A stretch of 64,000 nt of DNA from Hyphomicrobiales bacterium (GTDB lineage Bacteria; Pseudomonadota; Alphaproteobacteria; Rhizobiales; Beijerinckiaceae): positions 34,453 through 98,452 of the forward strand of contig JAFBAS010000090.1 of the NCBI GenBank assembly GCA_019247605.1, written 5' to 3'. The notes beneath the pieces are model-generated. The model was not told the origin of the DNA. It did no database searches and saw only the letters and a list, made by a program, of their open reading frames with translations. The position numbers were made by a program, and so were the translations under genes. Positions within the stretch are counted from its first letter, which is position 1. Every line of letters begins with the position of its first letter. Shown here piece by piece: positions 15,986-25,444 of this stretch.

Positions 15986-16888
15986 ATGTCCGTCGCCGAG
16001 CTGAGAGGCGTCTTCCCCTATCTCGTCTCGCCCGTCGATGCGCGCGGACGCGTCAAGACGGATGTGCTCGGCGCGCTCGTCGAGCATTTGATCGAGGCGG
16101 GCGTGCACGGCTTAACGCCGCTCGGCTCGACAGGCGAATTCGCTTATCTCGACGCCGAGCAGCGCATCGAGATCGTAAAATGCGTGGTGCGCATCGCACG
16201 CGGACGCGTGCCTGTCGTCGCCGGCGTCGCCTCGACCACGACGTCGGGCGCGGTCGAGCTCGCGCGCAAATTCGTCGAGATCGGCGCCGATGGCGTGCTC
16301 GCGATCCTGGAGGCGTATTTCCCGATCCCGGATGCCGGCGTCGAGGGCTATTTCAAGGCCATCGCCGAGGCGGTCCCCTGCCCTGTCGTCCTCTACACGA
16401 ACCCGCAATTCCAGCGCTCCGACCTTTCGCTCGCCGTGGTCAACCGGCTCTCGGCGGTGGAAAACATCCGCTACATCAAGGATGCCTCGACGAACACGGG
16501 ACGGCTCCTATCGATCCTCAACGAGACCGAAGGCCGGATGAAGGTATTCTCCGCTTCGGCGCATATTCCAGCTTGCGTGATGCTGATCGGGGGGGTCGGC
16601 TGGATGGCAGGGCCCGCCTGCATCATCCCGCGCGAGAGCGTCGCGCTCTATGAACTCACGCGCAAGGGCAAATGGGACGAGGCGATGCGTCTACAGCGAA
16701 AGCTATGGGCCGTGAACGAGGCGTTCGCCAAATTTTCGCTGGCGGCCTGCATCAAGGGAGCTCTCGAGCTCCAAGGCTTCGCGGTCGGCGACCCGCTGCC
16801 GCCGCAAGCGCCGCTGAGCGAGGAGGGGCGGGCGGAAGTGAAGAAGTTGTTGGAACGAGTAGCGAATAGCCTAGTGAATAGTGAATAG
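15986..16888 (+). CDS. Dihydrodipicolinate synthase/N-acetylneuraminate lyase family aldolase
   Basis: A 300-residue (beta/alpha)8 class I aldolase. The GSTGEF motif (about residues 45-50), the YTNPQF motif with the catalytic Tyr, and the Schiff-base Lys in RYIKDAS (about residue 165) are all present. The family includes DapA, sialic acid lyase and several sugar-acid aldolases or dehydratases; the missing lysine-pathway context argues against DapA itself. ATG at 15986 is chosen for its GGAGAATTCC ribosome-binding site. It is divergent from the CUT1 importer, whose substrate it may process. The 3' end shows a TAGTGAA triplication. Confidence 0.85.
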   Translation: MSVAELRGVFPYLVSPVDARGRVKTDVLGALVEHLIEAGVHGLTPLGSTGEFAYLDAEQRIEIVKCVVRIARGRVPVVAGVASTTTSGAVELARKFVEIGADGVLAILEAYFPIPDAGVEGYFKAIAEAVPCPVVLYTNPQFQRSDLSLAVVNRLSAVENIRYIKDASTNTGRLLSILNETEGRMKVFSASAHIPACVMLIGGVGWMAGPACIIPRESVALYELTRKGKWDEAMRLQRKLWAVNEAFAKFSLAACIKGALELQGFAVGDPLPPQAPLSEEGRAEVKKLLERVANSLVNSE

Positions 16889-16939
16889 TGAAGGGGACGA
16901 GGTACGCCAGGCGATCGTCTCCGCGTTGCACTACCGTCG

Positions 16940-17746
16940 CTATTCGCTCCCCGCTGGCCCGGGCAGCAACGCATCCGTGCGCCCCATGAGGCGGTAAGCG
17001 AGAAGCCCTACCCATTCCTTCGTCACCACGTCCGTTAGACGAAGCCCGCGCGCAACCTCATAGAAACCACGCCAGGCGTAGGGCGGGCCAGGGGCGCGGA
17101 AATCGACCGGGAATGGGATCACTGGAAAGCCGGCCTTCCGGAAGCAACCGACGGAGCGCGGCATGTGCCAGGCCGAGGTGACGAGGAGCCAGGTCTCGCC
17201 AGGTTGCGGCCGCACGAGCTCGTGCGTGTAGACCGCATTCTCGTAAGTCGAGCGCGAGCGATCTTCGACGGTGATGCGCGAGGGGTCGACGCCGAGCATC
17301 TCGGCATGACGGCGGACGAGGTCGGCCTCAGCCGCTCCCTGGGGATCGAAGAAATCCCGTCCTCCCGAGAAGACGATTTTGGCGGAAGGGTAGCGCCTTG
17401 CGAGGTCGCCGAGTGCCAGGATGCGTTCGCCGGCATCATTCAGTGAGAGCCCATCCACTTCTTCGGTCTCGTAGTTCCGAAGGCCGCCGCCGAGCACGAT
17501 GAAGCCCGCGATGTGTTCAGGCAATGGCCGCAATTGCGGAAAGCGCGTCTCGAGCGGGGTCGCGAGCCAATAACCGAGCGGAGACAAGCCACACACGAGA
17601 AGGCCGGCGACCCCAAACGCGCCGATGAGGAGGGCCTTGCGCGAGACCTTGCGGAGGAAGGCCGCCAGCACGCCGAAAAATGCAAGAAAAGTGAGAGAAT
17701 TCGACGGCGTCGTCGCAATCCAAAGCACCTTGCCGAGAACAAACAC
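16940..17746 (-). CDS. YdcF/ElyC-type DUF218 membrane protein
   Basis: About 268 residues. Two N-terminal hydrophobic segments are followed by a periplasmic DUF218 domain: GFIVLGGGL, KIVFSGGRDFF, the ITVEDRSRSTYENA motif and VTSAWHMPRS. ElyC and SanA relatives affect envelope integrity and peptidoglycan precursor supply. The GTG at 17746 (reading MFVLGKVLW) matches the usual family N-terminus; TTG at 17752 is an alternative. It begins just after the stop of the LprI-like gene and shares its operon. Confidence 0.78.
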   Translation of the reverse strand: MFVLGKVLWIATTPSNSLTFLAFFGVLAAFLRKVSRKALLIGAFGVAGLLVCGLSPLGYWLATPLETRFPQLRPLPEHIAGFIVLGGGLRNYETEEVDGLSLNDAGERILALGDLARRYPSAKIVFSGGRDFFDPQGAAEADLVRRHAEMLGVDPSRITVEDRSRSTYENAVYTHELVRPQPGETWLLVTSAWHMPRSVGCFRKAGFPVIPFPVDFRAPGPPYAWRGFYEVARGLRLTDVVTKEWVGLLAYRLMGRTDALLPGPAGSE

Positions 17747-17753
17747 GCCCAAC

Positions 17754-18281
17754 TCAACGCGCGTCGGCGCCACGGCCCGCAAGCTTGCGCAAGCTGAGCG
17801 CGCGGGCGGCGACGAGATCGGAGGCGCAGGACGCCGCGGCCAGATCGGGGTCGCCTCTGGCGAGCGAGCGCGCCACCGCGCAAAGGTCCCGCAGGTCGAG
17901 CTCGAACTGCGCTTGCGAGGCGCGCAGCAAATGCCGCTCGGCATCACCGAGCTTCGTTTCGACCGCGTGGTAGCTCTCTCGCGCGATCACGTTCCAGGCC
18001 TCCTCCCGACGTTTCTCGCAAGCGAGCGGCGCGCCCACCGCATGAGAGGGATCGTCCAAGCATGCGTGAAGCACGCGATCGCCGCATTCATGCGGGTCGT
18101 GGTCGCGCGATGAAGGATCGATGAGGCAAGCCTTGATCGACACTGCATCGGCTTCCGCGCCTGCCGCCGGCGGAGCCGCGCAGGCCTCGATCGCGAACCA
18201 CTGGCAAGACGCGAGGAGCAACGCCGCGCCCGCGAGGCGCGCGCCCTCGTACGGACGCAAGATGAGAAGGTTGGCGCTCAT
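17754..18281 (-). CDS. Secreted Cys-rich LprI/DUF1311-like protein
   Basis: A 175-residue protein with a hydrophobic N-terminal export segment ending near ACAAPPAAG and conserved Cys spacing (KACLIDPS, HECGDRVLHACLDD, LACEKRREEAW, DLCAVARS, AASCASD), as in lysozyme-inhibitor LprI-like proteins. The Trp/Tyr/Leu pattern EEAWNVIARESYHAVE fits that family. Function is not assigned. Its ATG overlaps the RraA-like stop by four bases (ATGA), which shows co-translation with an enzyme gene, an odd pairing. Confidence 0.6.
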   Translation of the reverse strand: MSANLLILRPYEGARLAGAALLLASCQWFAIEACAAPPAAGAEADAVSIKACLIDPSSRDHDPHECGDRVLHACLDDPSHAVGAPLACEKRREEAWNVIARESYHAVETKLGDAERHLLRASQAQFELDLRDLCAVARSLARGDPDLAAASCASDLVAARALSLRKLAGRGADAR

Positions 18282-18985
18282 CTCTTGCTTTTGGTTTGGG
18301 CTTCGTAGCGCGCCTTGGTTTCCGCGTTCATCGGGTAAAGCCCGGGCAGCGCCGCGCCCTTCTCAACCTCGCCGACGATCCATGCTTCCATGCGTTCCTG
18401 CTCGGTCGCGGCGGCGACGACGTCGGCGGTGAGCGCTGCCGGGATCACGACCGCTCCGTCGTCATCGGCCACGATCACGTCGCCCGGAAACACGGCGACA
18501 CCGCCGCATCCGATCGGCTCTTGCCAATTCACGAAGGTGAGGCCGGCGACCGAGGCCGGCGCCGCTGCGCCCTGGCACCAGATGGGAAGCCCCGTGCCGA
18601 CGACGCCGACGAGGTCGCGCATCACCCCGTCCGTCACGACGCCGGCCACGCCGCGCTTCTTCATGCGCAAGGAAAGGATGTCGCCGAAAATGCCGGCTTC
18701 GGTCACGCCCAAAGCGTCGACCACGGCAACGCAGCCTTCGGGCATGGCTTCGATCGCGGCTCGCGTCGAGATCGGAGCGGACCAGGATTCGGGGGTCGCG
18801 AGATCCTCGCGAGCCGGCACGAAACGCAAGGTGAAGGCTTCTCCGACGACACGCTTTCCGGCCGCCGTCGAAAGCGGTTTCGGGCCGCGCATGTAGCTGC
18901 GGCGAATGCCCTTCTTCAAGAGCACCGTGGTAAGCGTCGCCGTGGTGACGGCAAGAAGGCGATCGCGGACATCTCGTGACAGCAT
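18278..18985 (-). CDS. RraA-family protein (4-hydroxy-4-methyl-2-oxoglutarate aldolase-like)
   Basis: A 235-residue protein with the RraA/HMG aldolase signature: GDILSLRMKKRGVAGVVTDG followed by RDL, which supply the Asp and Arg that hold the divalent metal and pyruvate. Family members act as HMG/oxaloacetate aldolases or, in enterobacteria, as RNase E inhibitors; here the surrounding catabolic genes favour the aldolase reading. The start at 18985 follows GGAGACGTTC. The last four bases overlap the LprI-like gene. Confidence 0.82.
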   Translation of the reverse strand: MLSRDVRDRLLAVTTATLTTVLLKKGIRRSYMRGPKPLSTAAGKRVVGEAFTLRFVPAREDLATPESWSAPISTRAAIEAMPEGCVAVVDALGVTEAGIFGDILSLRMKKRGVAGVVTDGVMRDLVGVVGTGLPIWCQGAAAPASVAGLTFVNWQEPIGCGGVAVFPGDVIVADDDGAVVIPAALTADVVAAATEQERMEAWIVGEVEKGAALPGLYPMNAETKARYEAQTKSKR

Positions 18986-19145
18986 GAACGTCTCCGAAGC
19001 GGTACGGACAAACACTACCTTAGGGGGCGGGAAGGCCGATGCTTTCCCGCCTTGCCCGATCTCGTCTCACCGGCGAAGCGCTTCCTGTCAACCATCCCAA
19101 AAAGCCGATGACCAAGCGTCGGCGACCGAGCCGTCCTGACGATTC

Positions 19146-19844
19146 TCAGCGCTCCGGCTGGCCGATGGTGATGGCGATATCGCCAAGGCCGGCCACGCCA
19201 CCGGTGAGCTTGTCGCCTGGCTTCACCGCGCCGACACCTGCCGGCGTGCCGCTGAAGATGAGATCGCCCGGTTCAAGTCGCATGGATTGCGACAGGATCG
19301 CGATGATATCCGCAATCGGCCAGATGAGCTCGGAAAGGTCGCCGTCCTGCTTCACCGTACCGTTCACGGAAAGCCAAATACGCCCCTTCTCGGGGTGTCC
19401 GACTTCGGCGGCTCGGTGGATCGGCGCACAGGGCGCGGAGCGATCGAAACCCTTGCCGAAATCCCAGGGCCGGCCCATGTCCTTCGCTTGCTGCTGAAGG
19501 TCCCGTCGCGTGAGATCGAGCCCGCAGGCATAGCCGAAGACGTGATCGAGCGCCTTCTCGCGCGCGATGTTGCGTCCGCCTTTGGCGAGCGCCACCACCA
19601 TCTCCATCTCGTAATGCAGCTCTTTGGTTTGCGGCGGATAGGGAAGGGTCGAGCCCGAGTCCACGACGGCGTCGGAGGGTTTCATGAAGAAGAAAGGCGG
19701 TTCGCGATCGGGATCCTTGCCCATCTCGCGCGCATGGGCCGCATAGTTGCGCCCGACGCAAAATACGCGGCGGACCGGGAAACGATCGGTGCTCCCCGCG
19801 ACCGCGACGGATGCTTGCGGCGGGGGGGGCAGGACGTAGCTCAT
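19146..19844 (-). CDS. Fumarylacetoacetate hydrolase (FAH) family protein
   Basis: A 232-residue protein. The motif VFCVGRNYAAHAREMG opens the FAH fold; the metal ligands are the Glu pair in LHYEMEMVV and the Asp in YACGLDLTRRD; Lys in RPWDFGKGFD and Thr in FSGTPAGVG complete the site. Small stand-alone FAH proteins are acylpyruvases, oxaloacetate decarboxylases or 2-oxo-acid hydratases. ATG at 19844 follows GGAGATGAG. It is divergent from the CoA-transferase gene, with about 246 bp between. Confidence 0.88.
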   Translation of the reverse strand: MSYVLPPPPQASVAVAGSTDRFPVRRVFCVGRNYAAHAREMGKDPDREPPFFFMKPSDAVVDSGSTLPYPPQTKELHYEMEMVVALAKGGRNIAREKALDHVFGYACGLDLTRRDLQQQAKDMGRPWDFGKGFDRSAPCAPIHRAAEVGHPEKGRIWLSVNGTVKQDGDLSELIWPIADIIAILSQSMRLEPGDLIFSGTPAGVGAVKPGDKLTGGVAGLGDIAITIGQPER

Positions 19845-20090
19845 CTTCTCATCTCCAAAGCGTGATCGGGCCCGGTGCAATCACCGGGATCGCGGCTCAC
19901 GCACCAGCGCGTCTCGTGAAAGGCAAAGCCGACTTGCCGTCAAGGGCGGGTGACGTTCTCCGATCGCCGATGCTCCCGCGACACAGGCTTGCGTGCGCCG
20001 AAAAACAGGATGATAGAAGCCAGAGCGCGCCTTGGCTCACGCAAACTGTCCTCACCACGCAGACGCAATCGAGCATCGAGAGAATGTGAG

Positions 20091-21323
20091 ATGTACGAGC
20101 TTCTGAAGGGCATGCGCGTGATCGAGGGCGCATCCTTCATCGCAGGGCCTTCCTGTGGGCTCCATCTCGCTCAGATGGGCGCAGAAGTCATTCGTTTCGA
20201 CGATATCCGTGGCGGACCCGATTCGGGGCGTTGGCCTCTTTCGCCCAACGGCGCGAGCTTCTATTGGGAAGGGCTGAACAAGGGCAAGAAATCGATCGCG
20301 CTCGACCTGTCGAGACCGGAGGGGCGAGAGCTGGCGATGCGCCTTGCGACCGCTCCGGGCGCGAACGCAGGCTTTTTTCTCACCAATTTTCCGGCGGCCG
20401 GCTTCCTCTCGCATGAGCGCTTGAGCGCGCTCAGGAAAGACCTCATCACCTTGCGTGTGATGGGCTGGGCGGATGAACGCCCCGCGGTCGACTATACGGT
20501 GAACTCGGCGCTCGGCATTCCCTTCATGACAGGTCCGGTTCGCGAAACCGGACCCGTGAACCATGTGCTTCCGGCCTGGGATCTGATCACGGGAGCCTAC
20601 GCGGCCTTCGCGCTCCTTGCCGCCGATCGCGATCGAGCAAGGACCGGAAAGGGTTGCGAGATCCGCGTTCCACTCGGCGATCTCGCCATCGCGACGCTCG
20701 GCCATCTCGGGCAGATCGCGGAGGTGACCATCTCGGGCGTCGACCGGCCGAGGATGGGCAACGAGCTTTTCGGCGCCTTCGGTCGCGATTTTGTGACGAA
20801 GGATGGCGGAAGGATCATGCTCGTGGCGATCACCAAGCGGCAATGGACGGGGCTCATCGCCGCACTCGGGCTCGAAAGCGAGATCGCCTCGCTCGAAAAG
20901 GAGCTCGGGGTTTCCTTCTTGGGTGACGAGGGCGCGCGCTTTCGCCATCGAGACCGGCTCATGCCGCTCGTCGAGAAGGGAATCGGAGCCTTGCCGAGAG
21001 GCGAGATCGTTGAGCGTTTCGACAAGCACGGTGTCTGCTGGGACGATTTCCGCACGCTTGGGGAAGCGCTCGCGGCCGACCCCCGGGTTTCGGCGCAAAA
21101 TCCGCTCCTCGCGCGTGTGATGCATCCGAGCGGACATGAATATCTGACGCCTGGAGCCGCGGCCTCGATCGCTTCCGCCGAAAGGCTTTCTCCCATGCGC
21201 GCGCCGCGCCTCGGCGAACATACCGACGAGATCCTCGCCGAGGTTCTTCATCTCACGAACCGTGAGATCGGCGAGCTTCACGACAGCGGCCTCGTCGCCG
21301 CCGAGACCGGTGCCGCGCCCTGA
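20091..21323 (+). CDS. Class III (CaiB/BaiF) CoA-transferase
   Basis: A 410-residue protein. The N-terminal [27 protein letters not shown] region is the CoA-binding start of the family, [14 protein letters not shown] is the second conserved stretch, and an Asp in [14 protein letters not shown] sits where the catalytic aspartate forms the acyl anhydride. Such enzymes move CoA between organic acids. Its stop overlaps the ATG of a methylsuccinyl-CoA dehydrogenase by one base (TGATG), so a C5 dicarboxylate such as methylsuccinate, mesaconate or itaconate is the natural guess for the acid; this is inference. The frame opens earlier, but ATG at 20091 gives the family's N-terminus. Confidence 0.88.
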   Translation: MYELLKGMRVIEGASFIAGPSCGLHLAQMGAEVIRFDDIRGGPDSGRWPLSPNGASFYWEGLNKGKKSIALDLSRPEGRELAMRLATAPGANAGFFLTNFPAAGFLSHERLSALRKDLITLRVMGWADERPAVDYTVNSALGIPFMTGPVRETGPVNHVLPAWDLITGAYAAFALLAADRDRARTGKGCEIRVPLGDLAIATLGHLGQIAEVTISGVDRPRMGNELFGAFGRDFVTKDGGRIMLVAITKRQWTGLIAALGLESEIASLEKELGVSFLGDEGARFRHRDRLMPLVEKGIGALPRGEIVERFDKHGVCWDDFRTLGEALAADPRVSAQNPLLARVMHPSGHEYLTPGAAASIASAERLSPMRAPRLGEHTDEILAEVLHLTNREIGELHDSGLVAAETGAAP

Positions 21324-23002
21324 TGGGAAACCCCTCGATGATACTCGCGTCCTCCCCGGCGACCGCGCTACTCGACCGATGCGACGACGCCGTCACCGCG
21401 GCGCGCGACTTCGTCGTCGCGGCGCGCCAGGCGGTGGAGCGCAAGGTGGTGCGAGATGGCCGCCTCGATCCTGCTCTCGCGAACGAGCATCAGCGCGCTC
21501 TTCATGGCCTCGCTTGGATCGCCACGAGCGTCGAGGCTTTGGCGCATTTGGCCGCCTTCGCGCATCGCCTCGCCGAGGCGGGACGATTCGGCGAAGGAGA
21601 AAAGCTCGTTCTCGCGATTGGATTCGGCGAATATCTCGCTCAGCTCGGGGGTGGCATCCCGATGAGCCAGAACGAGTTCGCACGGCCTGGCGATCTCGGC
21701 GTCGTCAGTGAAGCGGCCGAGCTTTGCGCGCGCGCCTCGGTCGCGGAGTTCCTCTTCCGCGGGAACACGGCGGAGAACCGGCGCGCGCTCGTCGCGCATG
21801 TTGCGGCCGGCGGCACGATCGACGAAAGCCTCGGCGAGGAGACGCTGGATATCGTGCGCGATCAATTCCGCAAATTCGGAGCACAAAAGATCGCGCCACA
21901 GGCACATGCCTGGCATCGCGAGAATCGCCTCATCCCCGATGAAGTCGTCGCGCAGATGGCCGCGCTTGGCGTGTTCGGCGTTTGCATCGCGCCCGAGCAT
22001 GGCGGGCTCGGCATGGGGAAGCTCGCCATGTGCGTGACCTCGGAAGAGCTGAGTCGTGCCTGGATCGCCGCAGGTTCGCTCGGCACCCGCTCCGAGATCG
22101 CGGGCGAGCTGATCGCCGGCGCCGGCACTCCCGAGCAAAGGCGGTGTTGGCTTCCCGGCATCGCGTCAGGCAAGGTGCTCCCGACAGCCGTCTTCACCGA
22201 GCCCGACACCGGCTCCGATCTCGGCAGCTTGCGGCTTCGCGCCGAGCGCGCCGCCGATGGCAGCTATCGTCTCAACGGTGCAAAGACCTGGATTACCCAC
22301 GCGGCGCGCAGCGATCTCATGACGGTGCTCGCGCGCACCGATGCCGGAAAGCCCGGCTATCCGGGCTTGAGCCTTTTCCTGGCCGAGAAGCCGAGAGGCA
22401 CGGCCGAGGAGCCTTTCCCGGCCGAAGGCATGAGCGGCGGCGAGATCGAGGTTCTCGGCTACCGAGGCATGAAGGAATACGAGATCGCCTTCTCGGATTT
22501 CGTCGTGCCGGCACAGGCGCTCCTCGGGCGCAAGGAGGGCCAGGGATTCAAGCAGCTCATGCGAACCTTCGAGAGTGCGCGCATTCAGACGGCGGCGCGA
22601 GCCGTCGGTGTTGCCTGGACGGCTTATGACCTTGGTTTGCGCTATGCGCGCGAGCGCCGGCAATTCGGCCGCCCGATTCTCGAATTTCCTCGCGTCTCCG
22701 ACAAGCTCGCCTTGATGCTTGCGGAAATCGTGGTGGCGCGCGAGCTCACCTATGCGGCCGCGCGAGAGAAGGACAAAGGGCGCCGTTGCGACATCGAGGC
22801 CGGCATGGCGAAGCTTCTTGCCGCGCGCGTCGCCTGGAGCAACGCCGATGCGAGCCTGCAAATCCACGGCGGCAGCGGCTATGCCCTCGAATCCGAGATC
22901 AGCCGCGTGCTTTGCGACGCGCGCATCTTGAACATTTTCGAAGGGGCGGCAGAGATTCAAGCCCATATCGTCGGACGCGGGCTTCTCGCGGGCCGTAATT
23001 GA
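21323..23002 (+). CDS. mcd: (2S)-Methylsuccinyl-CoA dehydrogenase-type acyl-CoA dehydrogenase
   Basis: A 559-residue flavoprotein. Unlike ordinary acyl-CoA dehydrogenases (about 380 residues) it has a roughly 170-residue N-terminal extension with [15 protein letters not shown] and [20 protein letters not shown], the pattern of Mcd from the ethylmalonyl-CoA pathway. FAD- and substrate-binding stretches ([31 protein letters not shown]-like [13 protein letters not shown]) and the closing [11 protein letters not shown] with the Glu base are intact. It oxidises methylsuccinyl-CoA to mesaconyl-CoA. No other pathway gene (ccr, ecm, mch) is in view; instead it is coupled to a CoA-transferase, so it could be a second, catabolic copy. 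Confidence 0.8.
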   Translation: MGNPSMILASSPATALLDRCDDAVTAARDFVVAARQAVERKVVRDGRLDPALANEHQRALHGLAWIATSVEALAHLAAFAHRLAEAGRFGEGEKLVLAIGFGEYLAQLGGGIPMSQNEFARPGDLGVVSEAAELCARASVAEFLFRGNTAENRRALVAHVAAGGTIDESLGEETLDIVRDQFRKFGAQKIAPQAHAWHRENRLIPDEVVAQMAALGVFGVCIAPEHGGLGMGKLAMCVTSEELSRAWIAAGSLGTRSEIAGELIAGAGTPEQRRCWLPGIASGKVLPTAVFTEPDTGSDLGSLRLRAERAADGSYRLNGAKTWITHAARSDLMTVLARTDAGKPGYPGLSLFLAEKPRGTAEEPFPAEGMSGGEIEVLGYRGMKEYEIAFSDFVVPAQALLGRKEGQGFKQLMRTFESARIQTAARAVGVAWTAYDLGLRYARERRQFGRPILEFPRVSDKLALMLAEIVVARELTYAAAREKDKGRRCDIEAGMAKLLAARVAWSNADASLQIHGGSGYALESEISRVLCDARILNIFEGAAEIQAHIVGRGLLAGRN

Positions 23003-23014
23003 AGACCCCCACCC

Positions 23015-23938
23015 TCATCGTCCCGAGCCTGCGATGACGGCCTCCACGTTGCGGCGGTGCACCGCTTCATAAGGGGCAAAATACCGGATCGCCCCGGAGG
23101 CGAGGTCTGCGGCAACGAAGCTCCCGAGGTCCTGTGCTGCCGATTGCGGCTCCTGCTTGCAGCGAAGGAGCTTCTCGACATAGCGCCGCGTGCTATCGAT
23201 AAAACGGCGGTCATAGCCGCCCGATGCGATCACCTCGGGCGCGCCGTGATTAGGAAGGATGCGGTCAAAATCCCAACCCGACATGCGCTCGAGGTCCACA
23301 AGGTGCGCCTCGAGCCGGTCTGGCTCCGCGACGTAGGTGATCGGGTCCTCGAGCGTATCGCCCGCAAAGAGAACCCGGTCGTTCGCAAGCAACATCACGG
23401 TGCCGTCATGGCTATGGATGTCGGCGTGACGCAACTCGACGACGGTGCTTCCCACCCGCAGCGTCAGCTCACGATCGAAAATCCGGTTCGGCATGACGAG
23501 CGGCTTGATCGCCGGATTGCGGCCCCCCTCCTCGAACTCCTGTCGATGCTCCGTGAGCGCTTTCGCGGTCAACTCATTCGCGATGATCTCACAATCCGCG
23601 AAAACCTCATTTCCGGCCACGTGGTCGGCATGCCAATGGCTCAACACTACGCGAAACCTAGTGACGCCGGCGGTCGTCAAACTCTCTCGGATCGCGCGCG
23701 CATGGGGAAGCGAGATATGCGTATCGTAGACCAGCGCCTCGGAACCTTCGACGATGGCGTAAGTCGCGATGCCGAGCACATAGGCGCCATCGTCGAGCCA
23801 ATTCTTTTCTACGGAATAGGCCCGCTTGCCTTCGACGCGTCCGTCATAGAAGGCAAACACATTCGCATAAGGACGTAAAACGCGCATCGTCGAGCCGAGT
23901 GTCGTGATGGGCCTGTTCGTCTCAGCTTGGTGGCGCAT
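23015..23938 (-). CDS. Metallo-beta-lactamase-fold hydrolase
   Basis: A 307-residue MBL-fold protein with the zinc motif SHWHADHVAGN (HxHxDH, about residues 102-107), further ligands in DIHSHDGT and LFAGDTLED, and the last His in LPNHGAPE. The fold serves many hydrolases (lactonases, thioesterases, alkylsulfatase-like). No signal peptide is visible, so it is probably cytoplasmic. ATG at 23938 follows GGAGG. It converges with the mcd gene with only 12 bp between stops. The substrate is unknown. Confidence 0.82.
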   Translation of the reverse strand: MRHQAETNRPITTLGSTMRVLRPYANVFAFYDGRVEGKRAYSVEKNWLDDGAYVLGIATYAIVEGSEALVYDTHISLPHARAIRESLTTAGVTRFRVVLSHWHADHVAGNEVFADCEIIANELTAKALTEHRQEFEEGGRNPAIKPLVMPNRIFDRELTLRVGSTVVELRHADIHSHDGTVMLLANDRVLFAGDTLEDPITYVAEPDRLEAHLVDLERMSGWDFDRILPNHGAPEVIASGGYDRRFIDSTRRYVEKLLRCKQEPQSAAQDLGSFVAADLASGAIRYFAPYEAVHRRNVEAVIAGSGR

Positions 23939-24094
23939 GAATCAACCTCCGGACCCCGACGAGCGGCTTGCGCACGGTCCCTCACCTTGTCAACCGGAAA
24001 GCCATCAGTTTGCGGCCTTCCTGCAAATGCGGCAGAAAGACTTACCTTCAAAGCAAAGCTGCCCCATGTAGCGATCGGTAGAAGGATCGAAATC

Positions 24095-24496
24095 ATGCTC
24101 CGCGCTTCCTGTTTTGCGCTCGCCGCCCTGCTTTCCTTCTCGACTCCGTTTTGCGCTCCGGTCTTCGCAGCGTCGCGAGCCATGCACATCCTCGACAACG
24201 ACAAGGATGTTACACTCGACCTGAGCGAGGCCAATGCCGCCGCGTCCACGCTTTTCGACCAGCTCGATCGCGACAAGGACGGCACTCTCACGGCGCGCGA
24301 GCTTCATGGCCGTCTCAATTTGCATGAGTTCAAAAAGGCCGATCGGGACAATGACGGCACACTGAGCAAGGATGAATACCTCGCAATTGTCGCGGAGTTC
24401 TTCAAACGGGCGGATCATGACGGCGACGGCACGCTCGACGAGCACGAATTGAGAGGCTCGGCGGGGCGCAAGCTGCAGAAGCTCTTGAGGCGCTGA
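24095..24496 (+). CDS. Secreted four-EF-hand calcium-binding protein
   Basis: A 133-residue protein. Residues 1-26 are a Sec signal peptide ending near VFAAS. Four 12-residue EF loops follow: DNDKDVTLDLSE (Gly replaced by Val, probably weak), DRDKDGTLTARE, DRDNDGTLSKDE and DHDGDGTLDEHE. It is likely a periplasmic calcium sensor or buffer. AGAAGGATCG precedes the ATG at 24095. It is divergent from the MBL gene and 48 bp ahead of the HAD gene. Confidence 0.82.
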   Translation: MLRASCFALAALLSFSTPFCAPVFAASRAMHILDNDKDVTLDLSEANAAASTLFDQLDRDKDGTLTARELHGRLNLHEFKKADRDNDGTLSKDEYLAIVAEFFKRADHDGDGTLDEHELRGSAGRKLQKLLRR

Positions 24497-24544
24497 ACGG
24501 CGCCCGCCTCGAAGCCGGTTCACGAAAAGCGCAGGCGAATCGTG

Positions 24545-25219
24545 ATGGTCGACACCGCTGACATCACCTTTCTGTTCGATGTCGACAACACGCTGGTCGA
24601 CAACGACACAATTCAGCGGGAGATTCGAGAGCACCTGGAATCGTCATACGGCAGAGAGGCCCGTGAGAGATACTGGACCATTTTTGAGGAGCTATGGGGC
24701 GAACTCGGCTATGCCGACTATCTGGGCGCGCTCGAGCAATACCGTAGCGAACAGCTTCATGATCCGCGCATTCTCCGTTTCGCCAATTGGCTCGTCGATT
24801 ACCCCTTCGCCGATCGGCTATACCCCCAGGCGCTCGACGCCGTAAGCCATATAAAGCGGCTCGCTCCGGCCGTCATTTTGTCGGACGGGGACGCGGTTTT
24901 TCAGCCGCGCAAGATCGAGCGCTCAGGGCTCTGGAAAGAATTCGCCGGGAATGTCCTCGTCTACATCCACAAGGAGCAGGAGCTCGACGATGTCGCGCAT
25001 TGGTATCCGGCAAAGCACTACGTGCTGATCGACGACAAGCTTCGTATCTTGGATGCGGTGAAGAAGACCTGGGGCGAGAAGGTCACCACGGTCTTCGTCA
25101 AGCAAGGCCATTACGCTTTCGACACGAAGGCCCTCGCGGGCTATCGGCAAGCCGATATGGTGATCGAGCACATCGGCGTGCTCACGCGACTAGGTGTGTC
25201 TGATTTCGAAAAGGGTTGA
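24545..25219 (+). CDS. HAD-superfamily hydrolase
   Basis: A 224-residue protein with HAD motif I FDVDNTLVDND (about residues 10-20), motif II VILSDGD, motif III Lys in FQPRKIERSG and motif IV VLIDDKLRI. The cap is small and helical. These are probably phosphatases of small phosphorylated metabolites; the substrate is not readable. ATG at 24545 is used; a GTG one codon earlier is possible. Confidence 0.82.
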   Translation: MVDTADITFLFDVDNTLVDNDTIQREIREHLESSYGREARERYWTIFEELWGELGYADYLGALEQYRSEQLHDPRILRFANWLVDYPFADRLYPQALDAVSHIKRLAPAVILSDGDAVFQPRKIERSGLWKEFAGNVLVYIHKEQELDDVAHWYPAKHYVLIDDKLRILDAVKKTWGEKVTTVFVKQGHYAFDTKALAGYRQADMVIEHIGVLTRLGVSDFEKG

Positions 25220-25253
25220 GGCCGACTGCCGTGGGCGATGCCGGCCAGGGTAG

Positions 25254-25303
25254 CTGCCAAGTCTGCCGCCCTGCCAAGTCTTGCCGCCCTGCCAAGTCTT
25301 GCG
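25254..25303. repeat. Short tandem repeat, about three 17-18-bp units
   Basis: Units CTGCCAAGTCTGCCGCC, CTGCCAAGTCTTGCCGCC and a partial CTGCCAAGTCTTGCG follow one another directly in the gap between the HAD gene and the PDZ/membrane protein gene. It is a likely replication-slippage site. Confidence 0.8.
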
Positions 25304-25444
25304 ACCGCGATCACTTTCCCGATTGCTTGCCGAGACGCAGTTTTGATGATGTATAATCAATTTCACCAAATATTCGTCACGCGATCTCAAATCTAGCCCT
25401 CGACGCTTCGCGTTCGCCGGGCCCCGGATGGGAGCTGACGGCCC

